Below are positions 55,111-64,000 of a DNA stretch of 64,000 nt, in pieces. Positions within the stretch are counted from its first letter, which is position 1; every line of letters starts with the position of its first letter. The notes below the pieces were generated by a model that worked only from the letters and a program-made list of their open reading frames with translations, did no database searches and had not been told where the DNA came from. The stretch is taken from positions 1,240,001-1,304,000 of the forward strand of contig CAVSGR010000006.1 in the NCBI GenBank assembly GCA_963727535.1. Direction: 5' to 3'. This stretch comes from RBG-16-34-14 sp963727535. Its GTDB lineage: Bacteria; Bacteroidota; Ignavibacteria; Ignavibacteriales; Ignavibacteriaceae. The position numbers were made by a program, and so were the translations under genes.

Positions 55111-57180
55111 GTGAGTTCCGGATTTTTCGAAAATCTATCAAACCGAATCTCCTCCAAATCTTTTAATTTAATGGAAAGAGCAAGGATGTCAGAGCACACC
55201 CTGATGATAATCATTGCGATTATTATCGGGGTACTGGGCGGTTTTGCCGGAATAGGCATTCGTGCAATGATTAAAGGTATTTCGGAGATTAGTTTTCCGG
55301 GACCGGGGACGGTTCTGGAGAATATAATTAGTAATCCCTGGTATGTAGTTTTACTTGCGCCGATTATTGGTGGAATTATTGTCGGACCGATTATTTACTT
55401 TTTTGCCCCCGAAGCAAAAGGTCACGGTGTCCCTGAAGTTATGCAGGCAATTTTGTTAAAAGGAGGAGCGATTCGTGCAAGGGTTGCTTTTATCAAAGCA
55501 ATTGCTTCTGCTATTTCAATAGGAAGCGGTGGTTCTGTAGGAAGGGAAGGTCCGATCATCCAGATTGGCTCAAGCCTCGGTTCAATAGTTGGGCAGTTTG
55601 CGAAAGTGCCTGCTAAAAGATTGAAAACTTTAGTAGGATGCGGTGCTGCTGCGGGTATCGCAGCTGCATTCAATGCTCCAATTGCGGGGGCATTGTTTGC
55701 TGTTGAAATTATACTTATGGATTTTGCAGTTGCACAGTTTTCTCCAATAGTTATTTCTTCCGTAATGGCGACTGTTATTTCGAGAATGTTCGAAGGCGAC
55801 TTTGCAGCTTTTATGGTTCCGAAATACCAGTTAGCTTCTCCTTATGAAATCGTATTTTATTTTGTTCTTGGCGGATTGTGCGGATTAGTTTCCTTCGGGT
55901 TTATTAAAGCATTATACTTTACCGAAGATTTTTTTGATAACAAATTTAATTTTCCCGAATGGTTAAAACCTGCTGTCGGCGGAATCGGCATGGGAATTAT
56001 AGGATTATTCTTTCCATACGTAATGGGTGTCGGTTACGATACAATTAATGCTGCTCTTTATGGTAAGATGGCCTGGGAACTCGCACTTGCATTAATTTTT
56101 ATAAAAATAATTGCAACTTCAATTACGCTTGGTTCGGGAGGCTCGGGAGGAATATTTGCGCCCTCACTTTTTATGGGTGCAATGGTTGGATACTTTTTCG
56201 GTTATGTTGTTAATACTGTATTTCCTGAAGCAACGGCTTCGCCCGGCGCTTACGCTCTCGTAGCAATGGGAGGATTAGTCGCCGGTGCAACCAGGGCACC
56301 AATCACTGCAATTATAATTGTTTTTGAATTGACTAATGATTACAAAATTATTTTGCCTTTAATGGTAACCTGCATTATCAGCACAATTCTTTCGACAAGA
56401 TTTTCGAGAGAATCAATATACACGCTCAAACTTGTTTTGAAAAACATTGGAATTAAAGAAGGAGTTGAAACAAATGTGCTGGAATCAATTTATGTTAAGG
56501 ATGTTTATAATGAGAAATATAGTTCAATAAATGTTTCGGAAAATTTCAATAAAATTGTTAACGATGTTCTTCGTGCTAAAGATTCCGATTTCCCAGTAAT
56601 CGATGCCAAAGGAAATATCAGAGGTATACTAAGTCTTAATGACATTAAAGATTATTTATTTGAAAAAGATTCACTGCAAAACCTGCTTATTGCAGGCGAT
56701 ATTGCAAATCCGAATTTTGAAACAGTGACTCCTGCTGATAACTGCAGGATAGCACACGATAAATTGAGAGACTTTCAATACAGCGGTTTGCCGGTGATTG
56801 AAGAAGAAGGTTCCAAAAAAGTTATAGGTATGATTTGGAGAAAAGATATTCAGGATGCATATGATAAAGAAATTGAAAGGGTTGAATTAACATCAAACCT
56901 TGCAAGCAGTATAACAATGAAAGATGAAACAGCAAACATTCACTTCATGGAAGGTTATTCGATTAACGAAATAAATCCGCCAAAATCTTTCATTGGTAAA
57001 TCAATCCGCGATTTGAATATCAGGGCTGAATTCGGAGTAGATGTTTTATCCATTAAAACTAAAACAAAAAAAGGGGAGAAGATAAACGCAATTCCAAATC
57101 CCGGTTATGTCATTACAGAAAATGATACATTAATTGTTGCCGGTGAAATAAAAAATATTAACATGATCAGGAATATCTAA
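55111..57180 (+). CDS. ClC-family chloride channel/transporter with CBS and TrkA-C domains
   Basis: This ClC protein (689 aa) has the Cl-binding motifs GHGVPE (104-109), GREGP with the gating glutamate E146, and GSGGSGGIFAPSLF (about 341-355). The membrane part ends near residue 430, followed by a pair of CBS domains (INVSENFNKIVNDV to RIAHDKLRDFQYSGLPVI) and a C-terminal TrkA-C-like domain (SFIGKSIRDLNIRAEFGVDV). CBS and TrkA-C domains suggest regulation by nucleotides. The start is GTG. It overlaps the next gene by one base. Confidence 0.93.
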   Translation: MSSGFFENLSNRISSKSFNLMERARMSEHTLMIIIAIIIGVLGGFAGIGIRAMIKGISEISFPGPGTVLENIISNPWYVVLLAPIIGGIIVGPIIYFFAPEAKGHGVPEVMQAILLKGGAIRARVAFIKAIASAISIGSGGSVGREGPIIQIGSSLGSIVGQFAKVPAKRLKTLVGCGAAAGIAAAFNAPIAGALFAVEIILMDFAVAQFSPIVISSVMATVISRMFEGDFAAFMVPKYQLASPYEIVFYFVLGGLCGLVSFGFIKALYFTEDFFDNKFNFPEWLKPAVGGIGMGIIGLFFPYVMGVGYDTINAALYGKMAWELALALIFIKIIATSITLGSGGSGGIFAPSLFMGAMVGYFFGYVVNTVFPEATASPGAYALVAMGGLVAGATRAPITAIIIVFELTNDYKIILPLMVTCIISTILSTRFSRESIYTLKLVLKNIGIKEGVETNVLESIYVKDVYNEKYSSINVSENFNKIVNDVLRAKDSDFPVIDAKGNIRGILSLNDIKDYLFEKDSLQNLLIAGDIANPNFETVTPADNCRIAHDKLRDFQYSGLPVIEEEGSKKVIGMIWRKDIQDAYDKEIERVELTSNLASSITMKDETANIHFMEGYSINEINPPKSFIGKSIRDLNIRAEFGVDVLSIKTKTKKGEKINAIPNPGYVITENDTLIVAGEIKNINMIRNI

Positions 57181-59093
57181 TGAAAACTATTTCAATAAAA
57201 GTTTTGCTAAAGTACATCTTTCCAACTGTTGTTCTGATGTTTGTTTTGTCTTCTTGTTCACCTAAGCCAAAGTTTGAAGGAACTTTTGATTTTGATCCTA
57301 AGAAACCTAAAGCCGGTGATGAAATAACTGTCTTTTATAACTCGGATAGTACAAAGCTTGCAAAAGCCGATAGCATAGAGCTTGTCGCTTATCTTTATAG
57401 TAAAGACCTCGATAACACCGTCGGTGTTGAGATGAACAAGACGGAAAAAGGCTGGGAAGGAAAAGTAAAGACCACTCCCGAAACACGCGGAATAATTGTT
57501 AAGTTCAAGCACAATGAAGATATCGATAATAATTCTAAGAAAGGTTATGTGATTTATTTATACGGAAATGATGATAAAATTCTACCTGGGAGTGTTGCCG
57601 GATTCGGAGGTGCTCTTCTTAATTGGGGCTCTTATTATTTAGAACTCGATAGAGACTTTGCCTTGGGACTGAAATATATCCAGGAGGATTTTCAGAACTA
57701 TCCTGAAATAAAAGACGATTACCTTGAACAATATCTTTCACTTTACCAGCAAGTTTATCCAGATAAAATTGATTCAGTTGCTCAATCGGAACTTTCAAGG
57801 CTTGAGAAGAAAGATAGTCTTACTGAAGATGACCTTACTGTTTTAACAGAATGGTACGGCGAGTTAAATAATAAAGGAAAGTCGGACAACTATAAGAAAA
57901 TCCTTTCTGAGAAATTTCCTCAAAGTAAATATTTGCAGGTAGAGAAATACAAAGAAATTCGCGCTGAACAGGATTTGGACCAGAAGCAAGCAATGGCTGA
58001 GCAGTTTGCAAAAGATTTTCCTGAAAATGAATATACACAAGCTGCGTATGATCTTGTTGCAAATCTTTACAGAGATAAAAAATTATACAAGCAGCTAAAA
58101 GATTTTTTGGTTGCAAATGTTAATCGTCCGAGTGTTTTCAGGTTTTATTCTGTTGCCCAGAGAATGTATTCTGAAAATGCGGATTTAAATACTGCTATTG
58201 AAATTGCAAAAATGGGTGTAGATAGAGGAGAAAAAGAACTTAATAATCCTCCCGGTAAGAAACCTGAATCTCTTACTGAAAAAGAATGGAAAGAAGAAAG
58301 AGAATATTATCTCGGTCTCGTTTTATATTCTTATGGAGATGGTTTGTTTCTTACAGGAAAAAAGAAGGAAGCTTTACCAAATGTTGAAAGAGCTGCCGAC
58401 CTAACGAAGAATCAGGAAGGTGACATTAATGAGTTGTACACAAAACTGCTTTATGAAAACGGAGATAACGGGAAAGCAAAGACGGTTATAGAAGATTTTA
58501 TAAAGAAGGGGAAGAGCACTGCCGGAATGGTTGACATCTTGAAAAATGTTTATAAAGCAGAAAATAGTTCCGAAGATGGTTTCCATGCTTATCTTTCAAC
58601 ACTCGAATCTGCTTCTATGCAAAATTTGAAAGATAAGATTGCAAAAAAAATAATAAACGAACCTGCACCTGATTTTACTCTCGAAGACCTGAATGGAAAT
58701 AAAGTTTCACTTTCTGGTTTGAAAGGAAAAACTGTTGTTGTTGATTTCTGGGCGACATGGTGCGGTCCCTGCATTAATTCTTTCCCGGGAATGGAGAAAG
58801 CAGTTGAGAAATATTCTAAAGATGAAAATGTGAAGTTTCTTTTTGTCAATGCATGGGAAAGAGAAAAAGACAGGAATGCAAGTGTGCAGAAATTCTTAAA
58901 GAAAAATAATTATCCGTTCCATATTCTTATGGATTATGACGACAGAACAATAGGGGATTATAAAGTTGCCGGAATTCCCACAAAATTTGTAATAGATAAA
59001 ACTGGTAAAATAAGATTTGTAAGTGTTGGATTTGAGGGAAACACCGATCAGCTTGTCGATGAGCTTTCCACGATGATTGATTTGGTTGAGTAA
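57180..59093 (+). CDS. Lipoprotein with TPR-like region and C-terminal TlpA/thioredoxin domain
   Basis: The protein (637 aa) has a lipoprotein signal (VLSSC near residue 26), an N-terminal beta domain, a long helical, TPR-like middle and a thioredoxin-fold domain from about residue 495 (PAPDFTLEDLNGNKVSLSGL). The redox motif WCGPC is at 527-531, so a disulfide reductase or exchange role in the envelope is likely. It overlaps the ClC gene by one base, so the two are co-transcribed; a functional link is not obvious. Confidence 0.9.
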   Translation: MKTISIKVLLKYIFPTVVLMFVLSSCSPKPKFEGTFDFDPKKPKAGDEITVFYNSDSTKLAKADSIELVAYLYSKDLDNTVGVEMNKTEKGWEGKVKTTPETRGIIVKFKHNEDIDNNSKKGYVIYLYGNDDKILPGSVAGFGGALLNWGSYYLELDRDFALGLKYIQEDFQNYPEIKDDYLEQYLSLYQQVYPDKIDSVAQSELSRLEKKDSLTEDDLTVLTEWYGELNNKGKSDNYKKILSEKFPQSKYLQVEKYKEIRAEQDLDQKQAMAEQFAKDFPENEYTQAAYDLVANLYRDKKLYKQLKDFLVANVNRPSVFRFYSVAQRMYSENADLNTAIEIAKMGVDRGEKELNNPPGKKPESLTEKEWKEEREYYLGLVLYSYGDGLFLTGKKKEALPNVERAADLTKNQEGDINELYTKLLYENGDNGKAKTVIEDFIKKGKSTAGMVDILKNVYKAENSSEDGFHAYLSTLESASMQNLKDKIAKKIINEPAPDFTLEDLNGNKVSLSGLKGKTVVVDFWATWCGPCINSFPGMEKAVEKYSKDENVKFLFVNAWEREKDRNASVQKFLKKNNYPFHILMDYDDRTIGDYKVAGIPTKFVIDKTGKIRFVSVGFEGNTDQLVDELSTMIDLVE

Positions 59094-59459
59094 GATATTG
59101 AACCCTACCCGTCCTCCCCTTTGGATAAAGGGGAGGCGAGGAGGGGTTTTAGTTTATCAAGCCGATTAAATTTCATCAATTATTTTTGATAAAGCAATAA
59201 GCTTTAAAATGAATCCCGAAGGGATGAAATATTTATAGAAAATAAGATTAAAGAATAAAAACCAAATCCCATAGGGATGACATAACTACTGGTTTCTATA
59301 TCATCCCTAAAGGGATTTTGAGATTCAATCTTGTGAAATTATTGCTATAAATATGTCGTCCGTTCGGGACTTGGAATGCCGGGCAATTTTAGTTTTTTTC
59401 GACCTCTCCCTTCGTCCCTCTCCTTAGTAAGGAGAGGGAACAGGAAGTTTCTAAGAAGC
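59094..59459. repeat. Palindrome cluster with repeated ATCCC/GGGAT units
   Basis: From left: CCTCCCCTTT/AAAGGGGAGG (59113-59136); three ATCCC...GGGATGA hairpins at 59213, 59266 and, reversed, 59303, of which the first and third share a tail like ATATAGAAA in opposite orientation; GTCCG/CGGGAC (59358-59370); and CCCTCTCCTT/AAGGAGAGGG (59416-59438). This is a typical REP/BIME-like array between convergent genes. No gene is visible; the first hairpin, followed by TTTT, may also end transcription of the thioredoxin-domain gene. Confidence 0.65.
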
Positions 59460-61140
59460 CTACTTCAACATCTCTTCAATTTGAAAAACAGGTTTAATAT
59501 CAACAGGAATATCAGAGAGCTTATTTATTAATGTCTGCATAGATGGAGAAATCACAGCATCTTTTTTAATCAATTCTTTTGCGGCATTGTAATCACCTTT
59601 TGCCTGGATCATTAAAATCTTATTTGCCAAATTCTCCAAAGCCTTGCCTACTTTATCAAAATTTACTTTTACTTTTTGTGTAGCTTCGTCGTATTCATAT
59701 CCTCCGTTTTCAAGAAGATAATTATAAATAATCGCATTGCCGCCGCCGTGTGCTTCATTAATTCCAAATCTCACAGTACGGAAAATACCTGCAAGAAATG
59801 ATACATAGGTTTCCTTTTCAAATGATTTTGGAAAAACACCTTTCTCTATCATAAAAACATTATTATACATTCCAAGTATATCGGCTTTGCATTCTTCTAA
59901 TGTTGCATAAGTTTCTTTAAGCTCTATCCTGACTTCTGTATTTCTTCCGTTAACTTTTATAAAACCGGGACCGATACCATGAGACATTTCATGCATTAGC
60001 AGCATGAGTGAAGAACGAATTAAAAGTTACATATTGCAATTGTTCCTGGTCCAAAACAATTTTAGCAATTGGAATTAATTGCTTTTCATATTTCGCTTCA
60101 GAAACATTTTTAAGCATAACCTTTTTAGAACCTTTTGCCTTACGAACTCTTTCATCGTTAGGGAGATTAAAAGCGAGCGTTTGTACCGCAGCCTTTGAAT
60201 CACCAGCGACAAAAATCTCGTTTACAACAGCAATAGGTGATTCGGATCCGCGTCCCAGATTTTTATACTCCATCGGAATAGGAAGGTGTAATTCCAGGTC
60301 CTTGAGATATTTCTTAAAGACTTCAAGCTTTTTACTTTCTGCCGGATCTTTTATTGTTAGAAAACTTTCAAACGATGCTTTGTAATTGTATAGATTGTCT
60401 TCATAAACTTCATACGGACCGATTACAACTTCGATATCATTATCTTTTACATCCATCCACGCCATATCACTTTCATAGTAGTCATTGCTAAGAAAAGCAG
60501 CAGCGCGTGTAAGCAAATATTTTTTCAGTGAAGGATTATCTGCATAACCGGCAGCATCTTTTAATAAATTTGATATTTCTTTAAGCTTGTCTTTAAAATA
60601 TTCACTGTAAGGAATTGCGACTAAGCTATCGCTATTTCTCCTTATCATCGTAAATTCACTTGTAAAAGCTTTTTGATCTTCAGGATGATTTTTTATCCAG
60701 CTCTCAAATTCTTCTTTAGTCATATCTTCAGGATAAAAATTAGCTCCGGCTGGTTTTGTTTCGGTTCCAATAAATGGTTTATCATGTTCTAGACGATCAA
60801 AAGGTCCGAACATAATATTGAACAGTTCTAATTTTAATTTTGCATCCTCACTATTTTGACTCATCAGGTTAGCTTTTATTTCTTCATTCTTTGAATAAAC
60901 CTGGTTGAGAAAAAGACTATCAATTAATTTAGATGCGCGGTATAGCTTCTCAACAACTATTTTTTGTCTTTCATCAAGAATCTTATCATCATATTTAAGT
61001 TCCGTTGGCGAAAAATTGGCAATTTCTTTTTTTACCATTTCAATTCCCTCAGTTTCATTTTTATTTACTTCCTCTTTTTTCTGTTCGCATCCTTGTAAGA
61101 TCAAGGCAATAAGAAAAAATGCTGATAATAAATATTTCAT
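59460..61140 (-). CDS. M49-like (dipeptidyl-peptidase III-related) zinc metallopeptidase lipoprotein, one extra base in frame
   Basis: The protein (about 559 aa repaired) begins with a lipoprotein signal (ILQGC at about residue 18). The zinc motif HEMSHGIGPG lies near residue 382, and the downstream helix LKETYATLEECKADILGMYN supplies the third ligand (Glu), a layout related to M49 and to DPP III-like domains fused to Nudix proteins. The frame breaks just before the motif: one base must be removed near 60000 to join NSFFTH to LLMHEMSHG. The remainder is intact. Its role is peptide degradation at the cell surface or periplasm, inferred from family only. Confidence 0.8.
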
Positions 61141-61239
61141 TTGATTTACCTTTTTGGAAATTTTAATTAGAATAATAAATAAATATAGTGAGATTTAGAG
61201 TAATTGTTGAGATAGTAATACACACGTAATTCAATGCAT

Positions 61240-61965
61240 TTAGTTCGTTTGCTGTTTTAATTTGTTTCTCTTTTGTAGATACCAGGCAACAAGCCAGCAA
61301 AAAGAAGCCCACGCCAGACCGACCGTCCATCCGCCAATTACATCTGTAGGATAATGAACTCCAAGATAAACTCTGCTCAACCCGATAATAAATGTTAAGA
61401 ATAATGCAGCCGAGAGGATGTAAATTCTTATTTTTTTATTCTTCTGGATTCTTGCAATTATTGCAGCCTGTGTAAGGTAAACAATGGCAGACATCATCGA
61501 GTGACCGCTGGGAAAACTTAACGGGGTAACATTTATCAGTCTGTAACTTATATCCGGTCGTGCTCTTCCATAAAATTCTTTGAGACCAAGTGAAATTAAA
61601 GCTCCTCCAATTGTTGCTGCAAGGACAAGCCACATCGTATCGTAACGTTTCTGGAAATACAAAAATCCCACAACAAAAATTGTAATGATTGTAATTACTG
61701 TTTCGCCCCCGAGAGAAGTAATATCCCGCATAGATTCTGTTAAAAAATATGGACCCGTAGGTTCAGAATTATTTCCTTCTACTCTGAAATATTTTATTAT
61801 TGATTCATCAAATTGTTTTGTGGTTCCGTTGGTTACAAGCATTCCCACATTTATAAAAACAAAGAGGCTTAAGAAAAGAGTTAACAGCACAAGTAAAATT
61901 TTTATTTCTTTTGTGGCAAGTTCTTTAAGTAAATCTCTGAATGAAGAAAATTTTTGAGAATTCAT
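61240..61965 (-). CDS. PAP2-family membrane phosphatase
   Basis: PAP2 enzymes hydrolyse lipid phosphates such as undecaprenyl diphosphate or phosphatidic acid. The three catalytic motifs are seen: KEFYGRARP, FPSGHSMMSA and SRVYLGVHYPTDVIGG. There are six hydrophobic segments in 241 aa. Which lipid it uses cannot be told. It starts 5 bases after the stop of the upstream lipoprotein gene on the same strand, suggesting co-transcription. Confidence 0.92.
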   Translation of the reverse strand: MNSQKFSSFRDLLKELATKEIKILLVLLTLFLSLFVFINVGMLVTNGTTKQFDESIIKYFRVEGNNSEPTGPYFLTESMRDITSLGGETVITIITIFVVGFLYFQKRYDTMWLVLAATIGGALISLGLKEFYGRARPDISYRLINVTPLSFPSGHSMMSAIVYLTQAAIIARIQKNKKIRIYILSAALFLTFIIGLSRVYLGVHYPTDVIGGWTVGLAWASFCWLVAWYLQKRNKLKQQTN

Positions 61966-61969
61966 TTTA

Positions 61970-62878
61970 TCATTTTAAGCGCGGATAAAAATAGAGATGT
62001 GCCCGAATATGTAAATCTCCTTCCTCGCTTGTTGTGTAGTAGCCATCAGCATTATAGCTCCAGCAAATTGCTTCTCCCTGTGGTTCAGTCATATAAGGCA
62101 TAGTATAATATTTATTAGTAAATGCCTCAGCCACTGATTGTCCTGCATTCCTTTTCCAGTAATAAACAGAATCATAAGTCTTTAATAAAATTTCCTCCCC
62201 ATTATAAGAAATATCTCCCGCTACAATCATTGTAAATGGCAGAGTTAACATATATTTTATTGTAATTGTATCCGTTAAAGATTGAGGATAACTTAAGAGA
62301 TAAACATTTACGTTCTTCTCTCTTTTGGAAACGACATAAATATCTTTTGTTAAAGGATCGACTATTAAAGCTTCGGCATCTCTTGGTCCATCGGGATATT
62401 TGAATGAAATTACTTCACAACTTTTAAGAGTTTCATAGACAGGAGCCTGGTTTGAATCAACCTTTGGTTCAGGAACCCTGTAAATATACTTGGTGTCGTA
62501 TTGAGCAAAATTATCTCCTGTTTCGGAAATGTAAATATATTCTTTACCTTCATCAGGACCGGGACCAACTTCGATATCTTCCCAATCCCTGTTTGTAGCT
62601 CCATCTATATGATAAATTCCGAGATTTTTGCCGTGAGTATTAATAGCAAAAATTCTTGCGCTGTCACCGGAATCATTATGTATCCATAAAACTCCGATGT
62701 TCTTCCTGCTTGCAGCAATACCTGAGGCTTCGTTTATCTCGTTCAACTGAAGTAATCCTTTGTCTTTCCGTTGTCCGAATGATGGCGCCTGGGCGGAGGA
62801 GCAGGAAACAAACATAAGAAGCGAAGAAAAAATTGTCAGTAAAAAATGTTTCCTTTTAATAAAAAAATCATATAACAT
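61970..62878 (-). CDS. Secreted propeller-like lipoprotein of unknown function
   Basis: The protein (302 aa from ATG 62878; an upstream start at 62935 adds 19 residues that do not look like a signal) has a lipoprotein signal (MFVSC). The body contains repeats such as GVLWIHNDSGDSARIFAINT, EYIYISETGDNFAQ and KDIYVVSKREKNVNVYLL, suggesting a beta-propeller. I do not recognise the specific family. It precedes the PAP2 gene with a 4-base gap and is divergent from the DUF4139 gene. Confidence 0.75.
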   Translation of the reverse strand: MLYDFFIKRKHFLLTIFSSLLMFVSCSSAQAPSFGQRKDKGLLQLNEINEASGIAASRKNIGVLWIHNDSGDSARIFAINTHGKNLGIYHIDGATNRDWEDIEVGPGPDEGKEYIYISETGDNFAQYDTKYIYRVPEPKVDSNQAPVYETLKSCEVISFKYPDGPRDAEALIVDPLTKDIYVVSKREKNVNVYLLSYPQSLTDTITIKYMLTLPFTMIVAGDISYNGEEILLKTYDSVYYWKRNAGQSVAEAFTNKYYTMPYMTEPQGEAICWSYNADGYYTTSEEGDLHIRAHLYFYPRLK

Positions 62879-63040
62879 TAGTAAGCCTGTTTTATATTTA
62901 ATTTTCTTTGGAAATTTACATTTTAAGCAAGTCAAAATCTATTTTTTCATTTTAAGAAATCTTTACTATAAAAGGAACTATTTTATTTTGAAAAGGTTTA
63001 ACAAGCTATAAAATTATTAATCAAGATAACGGAGGAAATC

Positions 63041-64000
63041 ATGAAAAAACTATCCGTCTTACTACTATTCTTTCTTTTACTTTCTGCAAACTACGTTTCC
63101 GCACAGCAGGCTGATCAAAAGTCTGTAGCAGTTACAGTTTATAATTCAAACCTTGGCGTCGTTAAAGATTTGCGAACAATTGATATAAAATCCGGAACAT
63201 CGCAAATTGCCATTACAGATGTTGCACAATTCATTGATCCCACAAGTGTTCACATTGATTTGAATGGGGAAGTGCTTGAACAAAATTATCAGTATGATCT
63301 TGTAAGTCTCGATAAAATTCTTCAGAAATATATTGATAAGGACATCCAGTTAATCGGGGAAAACAGTGAACTTATAGAAGGTAAGCTGTTATCATCATTC
63401 GGCGGACAAATTGTTCTTCAGAAAAAAGAAGGCGGCTTGCTTATGCTTCCAAATGTTTCCAAATATAGATTTTCCGTTGGAAATTTACCCGAAGGGCTAA
63501 TCACCAAACCGACACTTTTATGGAAAGTTAATTCTCCTAAAAGAGGGAAACAGGATGTTGAAATTTCTTACCAGACTTCCGGAATGAACTGGCATGCAGA
63601 ATATGTTGCGGTATTAAATAGTGACGATACAAAACTTGATTTGAATTCCTGGGTTAGTATTGAGAATAAATCCGGTACAACATATAAAGATGCTACACTT
63701 AAACTAGTTGCTGGGGATGTAAACCTTGTTAAAGATCAGCAAAGGGTTAATTATCAGCCACAGGAAGTGATGGTTAAAAGTATGGGAGTTTCACAGCCAC
63801 AATTCCAGGAAAAAGAATTTTTTGAATATCATATTTATAATCTTCAGCGACCAACTACATTAGCAAACAATGAAACCAAACAGATATCTTTGTTTGAAAC
63901 TTCAGGTGTTAAAGCAGTTAAAAAGTTTTTCTATAATGGAGGACGAAACTATTATTCTTCAAATGCAAGCCAGACAGGTAAAGTAGATGTTGTGGTTGAG
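63041..64000 (+). CDS. DUF4139-family secreted protein (3' end outside window)
   Basis: The frame is open from ATG 63041 to the window edge, 320 codons. GGAGG lies at 63031-63035. A signal peptide (cleaved near NYVSAQQ) is followed by VAVTVYNSNLGVVKD, a central beta-rich part and the DUF4139 segment (SYQTSGMNWHAEYVAVLN, DLNSWVSIENKSGTTYKDA, KLVAGDVNLV). Proteins of this family are exported; their function is unknown. The C-terminus lies beyond the window. Confidence 0.85.
   Translation, partial: MKKLSVLLLFFLLLSANYVSAQQADQKSVAVTVYNSNLGVVKDLRTIDIKSGTSQIAITDVAQFIDPTSVHIDLNGEVLEQNYQYDLVSLDKILQKYIDKDIQLIGENSELIEGKLLSSFGGQIVLQKKEGGLLMLPNVSKYRFSVGNLPEGLITKPTLLWKVNSPKRGKQDVEISYQTSGMNWHAEYVAVLNSDDTKLDLNSWVSIENKSGTTYKDATLKLVAGDVNLVKDQQRVNYQPQEVMVKSMGVSQPQFQEKEFFEYHIYNLQRPTTLANNETKQISLFETSGVKAVKKFFYNGGRNYYSSNASQTGKVDVVVE

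Noticed and set aside
59213..59370. CRISPR array
   Set aside because: Repeats are short palindromes in both orientations with irregular spacing and no constant-length spacers; no cas genes are present.

Overview
The window is a low-G+C chromosomal segment of a free-living, Gram-negative bacterium of the Bacteroidota/Chlorobiota group, most likely class Ignavibacteria. The evidence is a short Bacteroidetes-type primary sigma factor, C-terminal type IX secretion (T9SS) sorting domains with the NYPNPFNPTT-type signature, many lipoproteins with SPII signals, a class II (B12-dependent) ribonucleotide reductase, and abundant TTG/GTG starts. The lineage is inferred from gene content, not from a phylogeny.

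Bases 1-20.6 kb hold a nearly uninterrupted translation/transcription cluster on the + strand. It runs from the end of rpoC through rpsL, rpsG, fusA, tuf, the S10 and spc blocks, secY, map, infA, rpmJ and the alpha block (rpsM, rpsK, rpsD, rpoA, rplQ), and ends at a clear intrinsic terminator. Its oddities are a tRNA-Gln(UUG) gene between rplR and rpsE, lysine-rich tails on L5, L30 and L17, and TTG/GTG starts that all have strong Shine-Dalgarno sequences. Bases 20.6-26.6 kb carry ysxC, a membrane GAF/degenerate-GGDEF protein, deoB, two adjacent BMC-P (EutN/CcmL) microcompartment vertex genes, the primary sigma factor and an NlpC/P60 lipoprotein.

Bases 26.7-40.4 kb look like a metal/envelope-stress island: a P1B-type metal ATPase, an OmpR-family two-component system, a TonB-receptor-like beta-barrel, a PepSY-like protein, a TolC/adaptor/RND efflux system and a YncE-like propeller. 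The regulator and barrel genes share an 11-bp tandem direct repeat (TTTTCATCTTA type) in their promoters, a good candidate for the regulator's binding site.

Bases 40.4-47.0 kb are scarred accessory DNA. They contain three relics of the 3' end of a P1B ATPase gene, one relic of an RND-pump 3' end, a HicB-like antitoxin cut off inside one relic, clusters of REP-like palindromes, T9SS-tailed mosaic genes, a large cysteine-peptidase-like lipoprotein and a PIN-domain gene. The arrangement suggests decay and replacement of one or more additional metal-efflux cassettes.

Bases 47.0-64 kb are more ordinary: nrdJ (minus), an ABC exporter with a LolA-like gene (plus), a radical SAM/SPASM gene (minus), a ClC transporter with a thioredoxin-domain lipoprotein (plus), a second palindrome cluster, then an M49-like metallopeptidase, a PAP2 phosphatase and a secreted propeller-like lipoprotein (all minus), and the start of a DUF4139 gene (plus).

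At least nine genes, including essential fusA, are broken by single-base frameshifts. All but one of the ten shifts are repaired by deleting one base, which points to insertion-type assembly errors more than to real pseudogenes.
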